Source: Naematelia aurantialba (lineage: Eukaryota > Basidiomycota > Tremellomycetes > Tremellales > Naemateliaceae). From it: a DNA stretch of 64,000 bases. The notes beneath the pieces were generated by a model. That model did no database searches and had not been told where the DNA came from. It worked only from the letters and a program-made list of their open reading frames with translations. Each line of letters opens with the position of its first letter. Positions within the stretch are counted from its first letter, which is position 1. Location: NCBI GenBank assembly GCA_021527695.1, contig JAKFAO010000008.1, positions 1,240,001 to 1,304,000 of the forward strand. The letters run 5' to 3'. The position numbers and the translations under genes are program-made. Below are positions 33,790-46,300 of the stretch, one piece after another.

Positions 33790-35153
33790 CCTGCTGGCGT
33801 CAGTCCTGTCACCGGACAACTTTCATCGCTCACGTCTGTGCTCCCATTGCTGGCCGTTGGCCGCTTCTTGCTACCGCCGAACCAGGACGCGCCATCTCGG
33901 CCTGGACGTGATCTGGCCAGCCTGGTCTCACCGGTATACGCCCGTTCAACGCAGATTTCCCGTCCAGCGGGAGTATGAGAATGCTCGCTCGACCACACAC
34001 GAGCGCCAACACAAGTACTCTTACAGAGGGACAGAGCACGGCGGGAATGGCGTCTGAGATGGAATGCAGCAGACAGAATGGAATAGCGAAGAGAGTAGAA
34101 AAGATGGACGCGTCTCGTCAGTCACGTCCAATGAGGTATGTTTCTCTGAAGCTCACTTGGGGTATTTTTTTTCCTGGCGACGTCACTCTGTGGAGCCCGA
34201 GCGCGAGAATGTCCTCTGTGGGTTACTGGTCGCGGACTAGATAGACTGGTATGCAAGCGTGATATCTATTTGAGAGATGGCGACGAGTAAATGAGATGAG
34301 AATGTGGAATGAGACCGGTTTGGACGCGACTGAGTTTCCAATCGGCCCAGTTGGCTTTTTCTTTCTTTCTCTCTTTCTTTCTTTCACCCCCCTTTCTTTC
34401 TTTCCTTCTCTTGTCGCGCACGCGTCATTGCCCAGAAAGCAAAAAGGTTAATTCCCCGATTGGGTAATTCCTTCTCCTTACCTTCTCTCCTTCCTGTCGC
34501 CCAGTGGTGGCAAACTTGCTGGGATCTATCGTTGGCAACCATACCTTGCTTTGTGTCTCAGCGCCTTGTCTCTAGCAAGTTGGTCAGTGTTATGCACAAC
34601 TGCTCTTTGACAATGCCGCATCGCATGCTATAACTTCCTAACAGGGCGGCAGCTAACCCTGCTCACGAGAAGCCCACATACATGAGCTCTAGAGCCGGAC
34701 CGGCGGCACGTTCCCCTAATTGAAAGTCATGCTTGTTGGATCCCAAACCAGACCCCATACCCAGCCCAGACCCTCGAGTGAGTGCCAGCTAAGTTAGTGT
34801 CCTCGTCCCATCTGACATTGAGCCGCTTGCAACACATAACGCTCCAAATGACAAGCATTGGCTCAATTAGGCTTGCAGGCTCAGCTTTACTGTCGTGCAC
34901 AAGTTAGGCGCGCCAAAGCCTTGCCCCGCCGCCACCCATCCCGCTTTGTGTACGACACTCTTATCACTCCTCGCGTCCTTGACTCGAACGACCCGGCGGC
35001 ACAGTATCACAGTACCCTCGCATCTGTGTTGTCCTCTGTGCTCGAAGCACCCCGCTCCATCTCGTCTGATCCATACTTTTCCCTTTTCCCTTCGGAGGGC
35101 CGGCGTCTTGGTCTGAGAACGTCCTTCGCTATCCTCTCTCGTAGTTTGTGATC
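33790..35153. other. Divergent promoter region with polypyrimidine tract
   Basis: About 1.36 kb between the forkhead gene (-) and the choline-transporter-like gene (+). It holds a CTTT-rich tract at about 34354-34410 and CACGCG/GCGCACGCG boxes near 34412-34425. No reading frame here has a recognisable product. A long 5' leader for either gene is likely. Confidence 0.5.
34354..34410. repeat. (CTTT)n-rich pyrimidine tract
   Basis: Almost pure pyrimidine stretch of CTTT and CTCT units with an internal CACCCCCC interruption, in the forkhead/choline-transporter divergent region. Such tracts are common in fungal promoters. Confidence 0.7.
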
Positions 35154-37839
35154 ATGTCGGATCCACAGCGGAACCCAGCTGCGGGATCTTCAGCCTTCTC
35201 TGTGTATGCTAGCAAGTTCTTGACGGGGAAATTGGCTGGACGTCCTGGGATGGTCCAAGGAAGTCAGGTAAGCGCTACTCATTTTCATCACCTCTCTTCA
35301 TCTATGAAACTGCAGTCCTGCCGCATCTTGTTGGTTTCATCTTTACTAAAACTGACAATTACAGATCTTTCGCCCTCCATCTCCAACATCACCCTCCCAT
35401 GACCCTTTCATGACATCCCCGACGGCCTCACAGTCGCAACCTCACCTTGCTGGCTCGTCCCGCTCTCCGTCGCCAGCTCGTACTCCACCGTTTCCTGGTC
35501 CCGGTCTCGACGCTATCCCGGATATTGATAATGATATCGATGGTTCGAATACTAGAGCTGGGTTTGGCCTACTCTTCGGTGGATCTGAGGATAACGTGTC
35601 TTCACCTGAGGATAACGTGTCTTCAGCGCCGATAACAGGCAAGGCTAGAGCGAACAATGCAGTCCCGAATCCATATGCACCGTCGTCAGACAGCGACGAA
35701 GAGCAGGAAGCCGATCTAGAAGATGTCGCTACCGTCCGTCGCTCTCTTTTGAAGAAGCCTATCTCGGAGCGCGCAAAGAAAGGGTGGCTAGCACATCAGA
35801 GCATATTCCCGCCATCATCATCTTCCAGCGAGACCGAGAGCGACAAGGACACCGAGGCTGAAACGGAAGACGAGGCGTATCATTCAAGAATGATGGGACG
35901 TTCTAGACATAAGTCGCGGTCTCATTCGCGCGAACTCGCTCGAGATCATGATCAAGAGAGCTACATGCTGTCACCGTCTGAACTATACCACGCCACGATC
36001 AAGCAGACGCCAAATATCGCCCACGATTTGAATGAGCCTTTGCTTGGACCAGACGAGTTAGACGAAGTTGGCACGTCGGCTAAGGTACCAGTCCGACTCC
36101 AGCTTTATCATGGGCGTTTTGGGCATTGGGAGAGAGAAGGGTTGCGTAAATATAAAGGTGAGTTGCAGAGCATGAATCATAGCTCACTTCAGACTCCGCT
36201 TTTCTGGGCCTCTGGTTGAGCAGTCTGCTGGGCGTACTCGTTGGTTTGTTCTTCGTATGGGGTTCGACAGATGTAAGTTCATCCGTCTAACCAGACGCTA
36301 ACGTTAGCCCCCACCGGACGGTTCAAACCGATCTGCTCCATCCGTGGTCCCTCTCCTTCCCTTGTTGATTGTCCTGCTTATCCCGTCTCTTGTCCTGCCG
36401 CCGGCTTTTCTACTTCTCTTGCGCAAGACCGTACGGCCAGTTCTCTGGGGAACCATCGTATTGATACCATTCTCTCTCTTCATTTGCGGCTGGTGGGCCC
36501 TTGCTGCCAGTTTTGAGACCGCCGGCTTGGACGGCAGTGATCCGTCTGATAAATGGTGGGGTACCACGGGACTCAGGCTCTGTGCTAGTGCTCTCTGGCT
36601 CCTAGCAGCTGCTTTTGGCAGACTTGTCTGGATCCGCCGGAAACGCTTGGAGCGGACTACAGCTGTTGTTGAGGTGAGATAATTCGGTTGATTGAGCTCA
36701 CCCCTTAGCTCTCGACTAATCTACTTCTTACCCACCCGCCGCTACTGCTTCTGACACCCCTTCTACTGGGAGTGTTTGCGATCACCTCCATTCCATTCCT
36801 CACTCTACTCATCCGACTCGGCACGATCGGCTACTGGCGTCACCCTCGGGAGAATACTTACGTGTTTCACCTTCGTCCATATGCCGGATGGCTCATCTTC
36901 CTGGTGACCTTGGTCTGGATCTGGACTTGGGGTGTTATACGGGGTGTTGGAAGGGTCGCCGTTGCAGCTGTTGTCGGCGAATGGTATTTCCACCGGTCAG
37001 AATATTCAACGCTGCTGAGATCAACACTGACTGTCTGCAGTGACGACCCTGCTCATCCTCCCCCGCTGGAAGTCTCCACCGCTGCTGTACACCGTGCGAC
37101 GGGCACATCGCTCGGTAGTATTTGCTTGGGCGCAGGCATTGTTGCGATAGTCCGTGTTGTCGGTCGCTCAGCAGCAAAGATGAGACACATCACATCGCCA
37201 AAGTCGAAAGTACTTCCCTCGCCATTGTCAGCCCTCTCCAAGCTCGCGCCCGTCTTTGCTGTGGTGGCTGGAGTGCTGGATCAGCTCAACGGCTACGCCC
37301 TGGTGTATGTTGGCATCACGGGCGAGGCGTTCTGGCCGAGCGCGCGGCGGGCTGTGGGTTTGGCCGGCAAGGGAAGAGGTGGAAGACTGCTTGATTGTGC
37401 GTATCTTGAGGGAAATCCCGCTGAATTGTGTCAGATACCCTGATCAAGCTGCTCCTGACTTTGAGCTCGACTGCGATGGGCTTATTCACTGCAATGGCTG
37501 GATACCTGTACATGACACGCACTTTGGGCAATCCCGGCTATGCCCCAGTCGCCGCGTTGTTATGCGGTGGTTTGCCCTTCCTTGCCATTCGTGCCTGCGC
37601 CAGCGTCCTGGGCGATGCGTAAGTGATGTCGATGCCTGTGGATTGATGAAGACCATTGACGTTAAACTACTACCAGAGCCGACGCGCTATTCATTTGTCA
37701 TCAGATCGACCGCGAGGTCGGTGGAGGCCATTGCGACCGAGCCAAAGAGGCTGTGAGTCGTGCTCGATGCGGCAGGATATGTTGCTAATGTATACGGCAG
37801 TTTGAGGGCGACCTTAGTAGAGGCCCGAGTGCCGTTTAG
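35154..37839 (+). CDS. Choline-transporter-like protein (SLC44/CTL, Pns1-type)
   Basis: Nine exons (35154-35267, 35365-36157, 36193-36272, 36308-36673, 36709-36995, 37041-37396, 37435-37618, 37677-37752, 37801-37839) total 2295 nt and encode 764 residues. A long hydrophilic, acidic and Ser-rich N-terminus (about 295 residues) is followed by about ten membrane helices, for example FLGLWLSSLLGVLVGLFFVW, VVPLLPLLIVLLIPSLVLPP, YAGWLIFLVTLVWIWTWGVI and TAMGLFTAMAGYLYMT. The SLC44 pattern shows in VAAVVGEWYFHR, GSICLGAGIVAIVRVV, LDQLNGYALVYVGITGEAFW, SARRAVGL and a final DALFICHQIDREVGG (CTL proteins end with a YCxEEDLE-like segment). Members are membrane proteins linked to choline or thiamine pyrophosphate transport; fungal Pns1 has no settled substrate. 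Confidence 0.88.
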
Positions 37840-38118
37840 AAGGGAAGAGGGGAGGGTTGGCGAGCATCCTCAGAAGAGCAGCTGCCGTCGAGGGAGCCGT
37901 GGTGTGATTGTATGGATCTGATAGGAGCGTGACTGTATGAGTAGCCCGAGCTATGTAGACGACTGCGGTTGTACACTGTATATGTATCCGCAACACCGGG
38001 ATTTCGGATCTTGTGGTGCCTGGGGACGATCACCGAAACCAAAGATGCATCGATGCTGATATAACAAACCACCAGCCTCAACAACGGGACATCTAGAGAT
38101 GTCGGGTGTCGCGTAGAG

Positions 38119-40307
38119 ATGAACCCTCACAATCCACGACCCGACTCGTCGTTACATCAACGCGTATCTTCCCCGCTACCGCCAGAGTCGGAGCCTTCAT
38201 ATCATCTCGACCGGACGGATTCGCTTAGGGCTCCCTACACCAGGGACTTGTCAGTTCAGCCCAGAGTGGACCATGAGCAACATCGACCTGCCTTCCATTC
38301 GATATCAACGCCCCTACCCTATGCCAAACTCTTTCCTCTTGTTGTGTCGCGCATATCAGAAGGTCTCATATTCTCCGTTGTGGGTTGTCTGCCTCTCTTA
38401 CAAGCGCGGCTCTGCTGACGCAGCCCCAGATCTTCCCTTATATCAACGAGATGGTAAGGTCGTTTGGTGTGCCGGACAACAAGGTTGGCATGTGGTCAGC
38501 AGCAGCTGTGTGTCCTTTCACCATACGATGCTAGAGCTAATGAGCGGCGGCTGCATAGGAATCTTCATTGATGATCTGTGAGGCGTTGTGCGCACCACTT
38601 TACGCGCCTCTCGGTGACCATTTTGGCCGACGGCCGATCATCTTGGTCCTCGTCTTTCTTTTCGGTGTCTTTGCTATCGCTTTCGGCTTCGTCAGAGATG
38701 TCTGGTCGGCGGTCATTGTCCGTGGATGCCGTGAGTCTGAAAATGTTCTCTCATAGTTCATGCCGACCCTTGTAGTGGGCTTACTGGCTGGTTGTGGCGT
38801 CTTGACGAGAACAATGCTGGCCGAAATGTGTGACAAGAGCAATCGAGTCCAAGGTGCGCTGAAAGATCGTACTGTATGTCCTGTCGGGCAAGCTAAGCAA
38901 CTCAGGCTTCGCAGTCTTTTCACCCGCCGTGACAGTTGGAGCAACCATTGCGTGAGCAAAGCACCAACGCCGCGGGACCCTCCGCTGAACTGTCCAGACC
39001 CTTCATTGGCGGGTTCTTGTCTAAGCCCGTTCCTCGACTCTTGCCCCCGTCGTTCTCCCTCTTCGTGCAGTACCCATACCTGTTACCGGCCATCGTATCG
39101 GGATCGACTGGAATCTTAGCCGCAGTACTAGGCCTGTTCTTGCTACCCGAGGCAAGCTTTGCCTTCCTGATTACCAAGTCATCTGCTCACGAGACGTAGA
39201 CGATGCCTGCAAGTATGCGTCGATCCCGACGAAGGGATCAGAACGGACTTGAGAAGCGCTCGGAAAGCGGCTTGCGTCGACTCGTGACTTATGCTCCTTT
39301 CCAGAATGTCCTCATTCTGTATAGTCGTAAGCCCTTACACACTGTCGCCAGTGGCGACCAGACGCTGACCTTTTAGTGAACAATGGAGTCATGTTTGCCT
39401 GGGAAGCCGTGTATCCGTTGTTTGCTTTCACGCGTAAGGATCTTGGCGGCTTGGGCATGTCTGTGAGTTGAACACTAATAGTCTGTTTGCCAAGGCGGGC
39501 GACTGATCAGTGAAGCCACAAGAGATCGGCCTGGTTCTTGCCCTGGGCGCGTTCCTCTCTATCTCTATGACCATTTTCATCTTTCCCTATTTGCACCGCA
39601 CTATTCCCGAGAATCTATATCTACGGCTATGTACGTCTATAGACAGCTGGCCTACCGGTACGGAGCTGATAGTGGCAGGTTTGACGGCCTATCCAGTGGC
39701 TGTCGTTTTCTTTCCAGTACTCTGGGCAGTCAGAAACTCGACAGAGGGACCGCTGTCCATCACAGGGTGGGGCGTTCTTGTGATACAGTTACTATTCCGA
39801 CGATTCGGCGACTTTGCGGCCACGTGAGTGGGGACTTTCTGTTTCGCAGTGCTTGTACTCATCCAGAATAGGATGCTGGACTCGATCGTGAGCGACGCGA
39901 TACCAGGGACGGAACATCTCGCCATGGCCAATTCACTCACATTCAGTGCGGCTGTGAGTGGCACTATCATTTATTTCTCGTCAGCCAGCTTGACGTTAAC
40001 TGCCCAGGCATTTGGTAGGGCCATAGGACCATTCATCATTAGGTACGCACCTGCTATTTCAGAGTCGCTCGTAGTGTGTGGTCTGACTAGATTTGTTAGC
40101 TGGTTTTTTTCTACTTCAACCACGTTTGCTTCGCCATACTCACCGGGAAGGCAACTCGTCTGGATAGCCATGGTGCTACTATCCCTGCCATCGATATGGC
40201 TTGCCTTTCGCCTGCACGATTCAACAGAGAGCGCATCGACGGAACCGGAAGAGACGCACGAACTGCTGGGCCCTGAGGAAGAGTCTCTACCTACAGTGTA
40301 TGACTGA
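38119..40307 (+). CDS. Major facilitator superfamily transporter
   Basis: About twelve exons. The first ones are 38119-38379, 38430-38507, 38559-38730, 38776-38853, 38906-38951, 38998-39151, 39200-39326 and 39377-39462, then from 39516. The first helix (LPYAKLFPLVVSRISEGLIF) is followed by IFPYINEMVRSFGV, then MWSAAA and LCAPLYAPLGDHFGRRPIIL, the DxxGRR signature loop of MFS proteins. Next come GLLAGCGVLTRTMLAEMCDK, APFIGGFLSKP, a charged central loop (ASMRRSRRRDQNGLEKRS) and NNGVMFAWEAVYPLFAF, then the C-terminal half ending AFGRAIGPFI and a cytoplasmic acidic tail. The pattern is that of the fungal ZINC-INDUCED-FACILITATOR/Tpo-like drug:H+ antiporters. The intron at 39152-39199 uses a GC donor. 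Substrate unknown. Confidence 0.88.
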
Positions 40308-40744
40308 CCCGGTCTGGTTGCGTAATCTGAATAAGTCCCTAGACCACAAGCATCGTTGTGTTGTACACCATGCATGATCTATTGTCGACATGAGGGCGCA
40401 TCGACAAGAAGCAGCTCAAAATTCTAAATTTCAGCGAACACTCGGACTATTCATTCATTTGACTGTAGCAGTAGAGAGCGCCCGTTTTGATTATGCTCAT
40501 TCTCTAGCACAAACCGTGAGTTCAACCCAACTGGGACCACAAGAGACTGCTGCTGTGCAACGTCACGTCGCTACTCGGTCACTACACACTTCGCCGCTTT
40601 CCACTCACTGCTCTTAGCGGGGGTTTCTTCTTATAATGTTGGTGCTATCGGTGCTCTGCTATCATCAATCGACGGATCCTACAGCCATTGTCCTTCCGCA
40701 TATTCTGTCCAGCTAGCCGCTGCCCTGGGCAGACAACGGTCGGG
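40308..40744. other. Intergenic region
   Basis: Downstream of the MFS gene and upstream of the asparagine-synthetase-domain gene, both plus strand. Nothing recognisable beyond presumed terminator and promoter. Confidence 0.5.
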
Positions 40745-42916
40745 ATGTGCGGTCTCACACTTTCAATCCGACTCGTGCCCCGGGGTACGTCTCCGCCTGA
40801 CGAAACCTTTGATACGCTGGTGAGGGCATGCTCTGCTCGCGGGCCGGACTCACAGCGGACCTACACGCATCGCGTAAAGGTGCAAGAACTCGACGAACTT
40901 GAGGTCGAGGTGAAGCTCGTGGCTTCTGTGCTTGGCCTACGTGGAGCCGGGGTCACCATTCAGCCCCTGGTGGGCAAACGAGGCGTTCTGGGATGGAATG
41001 GCCAGGTCAGTACTGGAGGCAGCCAACGGTTGTCAACTGCCAGCCCGTCGGTCCTAAAGCAGTATCTAGATATTCCAGGGCATGCATATCGCACCCGATG
41101 AAAACGATACCTACAAACTCTATGAGCGACTTGAAGCGGGCGAGCCGGTGGACGACGTTCTCCGCTCGATAGAGGGACCGTCAGTTCCTCTTTGACCGTG
41201 GTCTAGTAGCCATGCTGAGAAATTCCTAGCTTTGCATTCATATATCTTGACGTGCGGAGTCTGACTGAAGTCACACTGGCAGCTGACTTGCGCAGACGAC
41301 CAACGAGACGTTACGTTTTCAACTCGACCCTCTGTCTCGACGCTCTCTACTGGTACACCCCTTTGACCTGTCAAACGATGTTGAACGCTTGATCTTCAGC
41401 TCGACGCGTAGTGGAGAGGCGAAAGATGCTGGCTGGGAGATGAGGAACCTCGATGGAGGAGAGGGCGGGGTGATCGAGCTCAGAAAGTTATACCTGGGCT
41501 CAAAAGATACAGCAAGTTCAAGGCCGAGTAGGACGTGGTAGCTTAACTAATCAAGCAGCAGATGCGCTTATCCTCGGCTATCTCCATACGATCTTCTCTT
41601 CCTGGTCAAGTCGGGGCCTGGACCCGCATACCAGCCATCAACGATTCCCTCCCTGGTGACACTGACATCACCGAGCCAAGCACAGCAGATGTCGAAACAT
41701 TCATCTCCAACCTCGCTGCAGCCGTGTCTAGGCGCGTCATCAACATTCCTGCGCCGATCCCTGGGTAATGTGGTTCCCACCCGAGCGCAATTATCGTCTG
41801 ACCGGAGCAGGCAAGCCCGAGTCGCTGTTCTCTTCTCGGGCGGGATCGATTGTACAGTTCTCGCGTTTCTCCTGCACTTGGCTTTACCGCCGAATGAACC
41901 GATCGACCTGATCAACGTTGCCTTCTCCCGCAAACCGGTGGAACAAGTAGAACATGTTGATGGCGCAGGGCGGTCCGATGAAGGTTGGTCGGTGCCAGAT
42001 CGATTGACTGGCCGGGACGCTGTCCAAGAGCTGGAGGGTCTCGCTCCGCTTAGGCAATGGAACTTGGTCGAGGTCGACATAACGTACGAAGTTAGTTGAG
42101 CTTCCTTTGAACCTCGCAGCAGCGGAATCTGACACCACTGGCAGGAGGCAGTAAAGCACCGTCAGCGCGTGATAGACCTCATGTATCCGGCTCAGACTGG
42201 TGAGTGCCATGCGGTAAATAACGATCAAAAGCTTACGCTGTGCGCAGAAATGGACCTCGTACGGGTTGTTTAGGCTCTTGCTCCTCCACTCGCTAACCGT
42301 TCAGTCGCTCGCATTTCCGCTGTATTTTGCAGCAATTGGTGCTGGCGCGGTAATTGACTCGACGGGGGACCGCAAACTGCATCAAGTGGTAGCCAAAGTC
42401 TTCATTTCCGGTTTGGGAGCCGACGAGTCGGTCTTTCAGTTCACATGCCGCGTGTCCTCTCGCTGATTCCAGGCAGACAGCTGGGGGGTTATTCTCGCCA
42501 TCGTCGTGCGTTCAAGAAAGGATGGCAGGGGCTCATTGACGAGGTCCGCAGCGCATTGCCCAGCCGACCTTGGTTGCTAATCACCTTGTGGACAGATTGC
42601 ACTCGACACGCACCGCCTGCCCACTCGAAATCTATCCCGAGACGACCGGATCATTTCTTCGCACGCTCGCGACGCTCGGTACCCGTACTTGGATCTTTCG
42701 TTCATCGAGTACCTTGCACGTCTGCCCATGTGGCTGAAATGTAACCCGGCGAAAGAAGGAGGAGACAAGCTGCTGCTCCGCATGGCGGCGTTACAGCTCG
42801 GCCTGACGCGGACAGCAACTAGAGTCAAGCGAGCCATGCAATTCGGGACACGCAGCAGTAAACTGAGCGATAATGACGCCAAGACGCGAAAAGGCGAGCG
42901 CCTGGTGGTGTCGTAG
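40745..42916 (+). CDS. Asparagine synthetase domain-containing protein (ASNSD1-like)
   Basis: Two-domain protein. The N-terminal MCGLTLSIR places a Cys at position 2, the nucleophile of class II glutamine amidotransferases; WNGQIFQGMHIAPDENDTY and RSIEGPFAFIYLD with DPLSRRSLLVHP follow. The C-terminal ATP-pyrophosphatase-like domain has RVAVLFSGGIDCTVLAFLL, PIDLINVAFSRK, VPDRLTGRDAVQEL, FPLYFAAIGAGAVID, VFISGLGADEQLGGYSRHR, NLSRDDRIISSHARDARYP and LLLRMAALQLGLTRTA...KRAMQFGTR. The PP-loop reads SGGIDC where SGGIDS/SGGLDS is usual. This pattern (including the VPDRLTG block) is that of ASNSD1-type proteins rather than true asparagine synthetase; their physiological reaction is unclear. At least eight exons, with stop at 42914-42916. 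Confidence 0.88.
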
Positions 42917-43382
42917 AGGACAGCGATGTGTGGAAGAAGTGGGCACTCCGAGTCCTGTGGGAACCTGAGAACGCATGAAATATTTTATCGACACCGCGGA
43001 GCATGCCGCATAACGGAACCGGTCGAAATCCCAACCCGACATGCATGGCCAGATCAAGGTCCTATAACTTACATAGGCACAGAAACACGAACAACACGGG
43101 CGAAAAGTGACCCGACTGATAATCGTACAGACCAGACCGACAGGAACTGACAATGACTAATGACAAAACGACAAAATGACAAAATGACAAAGCAAACATC
43201 GATGAGAGGAAGTGACGGATGAGAGGAAAGGTCGGATGAGAGGAAAAGAGTTGAATGCAGCAAAGGTCTGATATTGTAGTAGAGGTAGGATATAGTGCCG
43301 AGGTAAAATATAGTATGAAAGGCAGGATATCGTGTCAGAGATGCGGGATATCCACAGACAACACCACGCCCAGGCGGGTGCG
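42917..43382. other. Convergent intergenic region with simple repeats
   Basis: Between the ASNSD1-like gene (+) and the ARID gene (-). It contains short repeats: ACAAAATG units at 43160-43192, and two GTCGGATGAGAGGAAA copies near 43215-43245. No gene seen. Confidence 0.5.
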
Positions 43383-46300
43383 TCAAGCAGAGACCGAGTT
43401 GCTGACCGCGTCGTCGCCCCAGCCCAGAAAGACGACTCCATTATATGCTCGTGATAGTGGACTCTCCATTCCAAACGACGGAAAATCCACGCCGGCGCTG
43501 TCCTTGGCATCCTCCAGTTTGTTGGGCGTCGTTTTGCTCAGCCCAGGCCCTAGCGCCCCTAAGCCAGTAGTGCTACCGACGGTTTTGACACTTTCTGGAC
43601 TCGTCTCATCTTCGTCGTCTCGACTGCCTACCCGAAAGAGGTCTGGTGTCGGGTACGAAAATTCATCGAGGTGAGACGTGTCGATGAATTGATCAAAGAG
43701 ATCATCATCGCCCGCCGGAATAGCAGCCACAGTGTTGAGGTCGGCGATAGCTGAGCCAAGGACGGACCAGACGTCGACAGTCGAAGCGAGCGCTGCAGAC
43801 GGCTCGTGAAGTGCTTTTTGGTCGGCGAAGAACGGCGCGTTGACGGCAATCTCTCGAGCAGCCGCAAGCGCGGCGGGATCGAGGTTGATTCCAAGCGCAT
43901 TGTTCTCGGCTGGTGCAGCTTGCGCTTCTTTGATCTCCTGCGAATGTTTTGGGATTTTGGGCGTCGAGGGCTGTCGTTTCCGCTTGTTTGCAGAGGAAGG
44001 TTGCGCCTTGCGCGCGCCAGGTGAATCAGTAGTGTGCGTCGGCGTTTTGGCAGCCTCTGGAGTTTGTGCAGGTTGAGAGGCTGGAGAGATGCCAACCGTT
44101 TTGCTTTGCGCGCGAGGCCGTTTGGCAGTAGGCGGCTTGAGATCCTCCACGCGGAGACCTTTGGGAAGTTTTGAGGCCACGTCATCCAGCGGAGGGGGCA
44201 GCATCGAGCCGCTGGCAGGGCCCTGTACGGACTGATTCTGACCAGATTGAGCAGCGGCGTATTCGTCGATGCCGCGAAAGAGCCTCGTCATATTGGCTTG
44301 ACCTTCGGGCGTGGCTGATTGCGCTTTGAGTATCGTGTTGTACTTGTTGAGATGCGCTAACAGAGGATCGCGGCATTTTGCCAAATCGACGAGCGACAAC
44401 GGAAATCGCCCAGCATGTGCCGCTTGATCACACAAAAATATAAAGACATACTAATTGTCAGTAACGAGTCGGACAAACGCAGACTCACCATCGTAATGAG
44501 CATGTCCAAAGTCCTGATCTCTTCCGGCCCACGCTCAGCAATCAGCAGGGCAAACCGAGGCACACGCTCCTGCGCCTCCTTTGCGGCCGGCAACAAGGAG
44601 CGCAAATCAATAAGACACCGGTCTTTGTCAATCTGCGAGAGCTGCTTCTCTTCCTTGGCTGTCCAGATGTTAGCGGACGGCCTCAAAAACACAAGGATAG
44701 AATAGCTCACGGAAACGGGCTCTGCTTGCCTCCTCGCGCGACTTGATCCACTGGAAGACAGCGCCAGGATTGGACTTCCAGACTTGCATCCCCGCGTTGA
44801 TATTAGGTCCTACACCAGGCGTCCCACCCTGGCTAGTCAGAGAAGCTCGCCGCGCATCCTCAACCATCTTCCTTTGCTGTTCGGACAATTGGCTGTTTGG
44901 GGCTTTTGAAATGGCCTCCAGGAATTGAGCAGACATTTGCGGCAGGCCAGCCATTGAGGGGTTTACCGGTGGCTGAGGCATTGTTGATGCTTGCGGTTGA
45001 GCTTGTTGCTTCATTCGATTCTGATAGATTCGAGAATAGAACAGGTCTTCGACGGGTTGTAAATGATGTTCGTACAACGCCTTGATCTGAGCAGCGACGG
45101 CAGGATTCGAACGTGGCGGCTGCCCGTTCTGTATTGCAGACGTGGCAGGATCAGCGAAGCCCAGCTGGCCGGCCAAGTGTGTCCATAGTGGGGGGTTCAT
45201 CGTCAACTAAAGCGGTCAGCTGAGCGACGGCCAAGACAGTGGGGGACCTACGCGTGAAGAGCCGCCGCTCATATGAACTGTCTGAAAGAGCTTGAACAGA
45301 TCCACTGGTCGGCCGTCTACCATTGGCGTGCTGAAGTTCTCGCCCCGTTTCGCAGCCTGACTCGTGAGAAATTTGAAGAATTGTTGCGAAGGCATGCTGA
45401 AAGGTTCTTTCGAAAAATCCATCCCTGCGTACGGTTTGACGTTCTGAGTCGCATTAGGTAGCGTGATGGATGGTGCCTGGCCGGGGGCAAGTGGAGGAAT
45501 CATGGGCCCCGGATGCTGGGGGGGTCGAGATTGTTGTTGGGAGATCTGGTTGAGTGGAGTCTGATACATGTTTGGCATATTATGCGGAGGCAGCTGAGAA
45601 GCAGCGTTCAACGTTGGGGTAGCCAGGTCGATAGGGTTTGCTTGGCTCCCTTGGCCTGGCTGGGGCATTCGCTGCTGCTGCTGCATTTGTTGAAACTGTT
45701 GCTGCTGATGTTGTGGTTGGATCAACTGTTGAGTTTGCTGCTGCTGCTGTTGCTGTTGCTGTTGCAGAGGCTGGGGTTGCAGCTGTTGTGGCGGCTGAGA
45801 CGGTTTTGGTTGCTGCTGAGTATGCTGTTGCTGGAGCGTCGGGGCGGGAACTTGTTGAGCAGCGTCGAGTCGCTGCCTCGATATTGTGGCCAATGTATTC
45901 CAATCAAGACTCAGAATCTGACTCGGCATGTTCTGGTTTTGGTTTTGGAAGCTAAGGGAGTCAGCCAAAGTCTCTGGCAACTTGACCCAGACGGAGCACT
46001 GACATCCGGCTGAGAGTCGAGACAATCGGCTCGGGAACAGTCATGTTCCTCCGCTTGAACTCTGACACGAGCAACAGCAGCCGAAAGCGATGGGCATCCG
46101 CGTTGCTGGCCGGTAACTGAAGTGATATTAGCGATTTCTCCGGCCCGCCAAGCAACGTACACCAGTAGCGATACGCGATGCCATCCTCATCGTATTGGCA
46201 ACCAACTCATCATCCGTCCACTGTTGCGCCGCGTCATGTATCGCCTGGGCACCACTTCGAGCCGCCATCACCGCTGCTTGGGATCCAGCTGGTAATGAAA

